NCBI GenBank assembly: GCA_012032065.1
Contig: JAAURV010000128.1
Span: 1 to 8,072 of the forward strand
Length of the DNA stretch: 8,072 nt
Reading direction: 5' to 3'
Source of the DNA: Hyphomicrobiales bacterium
Lineage (GTDB): Bacteria > Pseudomonadota > Alphaproteobacteria > Rhizobiales > Aestuariivirgaceae
In this document: in pieces, positions 7,300-8,072 of the stretch
Layout of the letters: each line of letters starts with the position of its first letter
Position numbering within the stretch: position 1 is the first letter of the stretch
Notes under the pieces: model-generated
Told to the model about the DNA's origin: nothing
The model's database searches: none
What the model saw: the letters and a program-made list of their open reading frames with translations, nothing else
Program-made: the position numbers and the translations under genes

Positions 7300-7868
7300 T
7301 GCCCCATCCTCACGGTGATTGCGCCCACGACCTTTCGCGCCTCTTCCTCATTCCGCCACATGGTTTCGCTTGGGCGGATAAAGTCCGGGTTTTGCGGCAG
7401 GAGTTTGTCGAGGCCTCCCGCGTCGATAGGCGAGAAGGCGACGCAGGGAATCTCGAAGACGTCGGACCACCAGCCGATGATGGGCTCGCCGGAGCGCTGC
7501 GCCATCTGGTCGAACGCCACATAGTCCACGCCTGCTTCGCCCGCCATCATGGCGAGATCGCGCGACGCGCCGCAGAAGGCGCCGAGCATTGTGTGATGCC
7601 CGAGGCTTGCGCGGATATCCGCGACATCTCGGTCATGGGCATCGATATGGAGTCCATCGAAGCCGCCACGCATGACATTCCGCGGCTCTCCCGTGGTGAG
7701 CACGGCGATGTCCTTCGCCTGCAACTCGCGCACAATGTCCATCGGCGCATCCGGCGCCATGAGGATGCTCGCCACATCGCCCACCTCGGCAGCCGCAAGC
7801 GCGCAGCCCGAAATGAGTTCGGCCGGCATGTCATTGGGTGCAACGAGAAAGAGTCGGGGTGGGCTCAT
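7296..7868 (-). CDS. ThiE-like (thiamine-phosphate synthase/TenI superfamily) TIM-barrel protein, divergent active site
   Basis: The 190-residue protein follows the ThiE/TenI pattern: a start RLFLVAP, GLHIDAHD (72-79, equivalent to GVHLGQED), then GAFCGASRDLAMMAGEAGVDYVAF (96-119), equivalent to the family's G.S.H...EA..AGADYVAFG block, and IPCVAFSPIDAGGL (140-153) at the place of the PVVAIGGI strand. ThiE joins the pyrimidine and thiazole halves of thiamine. Here the usual NDR segment and the Gln/Glu of the HLGQED block are not seen, the usual His is replaced (GASRD), and the phosphate-binding GGI is altered. I therefore doubt it is a true thiamine-phosphate synthase. Start: ATG 7868 gives MSPPRLFLVAP, the family's usual position; ATG 7886 and TTG 7919 are longer options, and none has a strong Shine-Dalgarno site. 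It is first in a two-gene operon with the Sel1 protein (ATGA overlap). No thiamine gene is adjacent within the window. Confidence 0.75.
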   Translation of the reverse strand: MSPPRLFLVAPNDMPAELISGCALAAAEVGDVASILMAPDAPMDIVRELQAKDIAVLTTGEPRNVMRGGFDGLHIDAHDRDVADIRASLGHHTMLGAFCGASRDLAMMAGEAGVDYVAFDQMAQRSGEPIIGWWSDVFEIPCVAFSPIDAGGLDKLLPQNPDFIRPSETMWRNEEEARKVVGAITVRMGQ

Positions 7869-7961
7869 GGCGAATCGAATGTCCATGCCCGTTGAATCAG
7901 AACTTGCCCCACAAGGCAAATCAGCCGCGATACCGCCTGCGAACCGGGGCTGGATGCACTC

Positions 7962-8013
7962 TAGCGCAACGGGCGCTCAAGTGCGTAGCGGTTGAGTGCG
8001 GAAAGTTGCGCTA
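7962..8013. repeat. Long-spaced 9-bp inverted repeat next to a T-tract
   Basis: TAGCGCAAC (7962-7970) and GTTGCGCTA (8005-8013) are exact reverse complements with a 34-base spacer. The spacer contains a second, weaker pair (CTCAA 7976-7980, TTGAG 7992-7996). On the + strand the outer arm is followed by AAATTTTTTGATTTT. This could be an extended terminator-like fold or a regulatory dyad upstream of the ThiE-like operon. No gene on the + strand leads into it. Confidence 0.4.
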
Positions 8014-8039
8014 AATTTTTTGATTTTCGAGCGCCTTAT

Positions 8040-8069
8040 CGGCGATCAGTTGATTCCAACTGATCGCCG
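8040..8069. repeat. 13-bp-arm palindrome with 4-base loop
   Basis: CGGCGATCAGTTG (8040-8052) and CAACTGATCGCCG (8057-8069) are exact reverse complements around ATTC. The loop completes a GATTC, a GANTC-type site of the alphaproteobacterial CcrM methylase, and each arm holds a GATC. No T-tract follows within the window, so a simple terminator is not shown. It could be an intergenic repeat, a strong mRNA hairpin or an operator. Confidence 0.6.
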
Positions 8070-8072
8070 GGT

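Noticed and set aside
6265..7524. 419-codon open frame on the plus strand
   Set aside because: It starts inside copA and runs antisense through the Sel1 and ThiE-like genes. It shows no domain, while the minus-strand genes have clear family patterns, a signal peptide and an ATGA overlap.
7869..7919. TTG 7919 as the start of the ThiE-like protein
   Set aside because: The extra 17 residues do not resemble the family N-terminus, and no ribosome binding site supports the TTG. ATG 7868 places RLFLVAP in the usual position.

Overview
The window looks like chromosomal DNA of a GC-rich alphaproteobacterium; the order is uncertain. The basis is base composition, protein style, and the grouping of an inositol-phosphatase-family gene, a Sel1-repeat gene and a ThiE-like gene. 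It carries five protein loci plus the edge of an insertion-sequence remnant. No rRNA, tRNA or CRISPR array was seen.

Left part (1-3174, + strand). The first ~255 bases are an internal piece of an IS110-family transposase gene in frame 3, cut at both ends: by the window edge and by a junction at about 236-257. Directly across the junction, in frame 2, lies a large membrane-anchored alpha/beta hydrolase with a helical-repeat C-terminal half. Its native start is missing, and it carries an apparent one-base deletion near 2656 that splits it in two. It is best read as a broken gene of about 980 codons. This stretch is visibly less GC-rich than the rest.

Middle part (3183-6403). A complete inositol monophosphatase family gene (suhB-like, - strand) ends 8 bases from the end of the hydrolase remnant. 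Across a 96-bp intergenic region and divergent from it is a Cu(I)-exporting P1B-type ATPase gene (copA-type). Its N-terminus has a YHS domain followed by a CPMHP/CPICGM metal-binding domain instead of HMA domains. A frameshift near 4440, inside the first transmembrane segment, separates the metal-binding N-terminus from the catalytic body. All catalytic motifs in the body are intact.

Right part (6400-7868, - strand). A two-gene operon encodes a short ThiE-like TIM-barrel protein with a degenerate active site, then a secreted or periplasmic Sel1-repeat protein. They are coupled by an ATGA stop/start overlap. The Sel1 gene ends tail to tail with copA, their stop codons overlapping. The last ~200 bases hold no recognised gene, but contain a long-spaced 9-bp inverted repeat next to a T-tract and a 13-bp-arm palindrome at the extreme end.

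The most useful points are two frameshifted genes within 2 kb of each other (either real decay or assembly error), the IS110/hydrolase junction, and the unusual architecture of the hydrolase. I do not see a convincing new multi-gene system. The hydrolase-solenoid protein is the only candidate for something undescribed.
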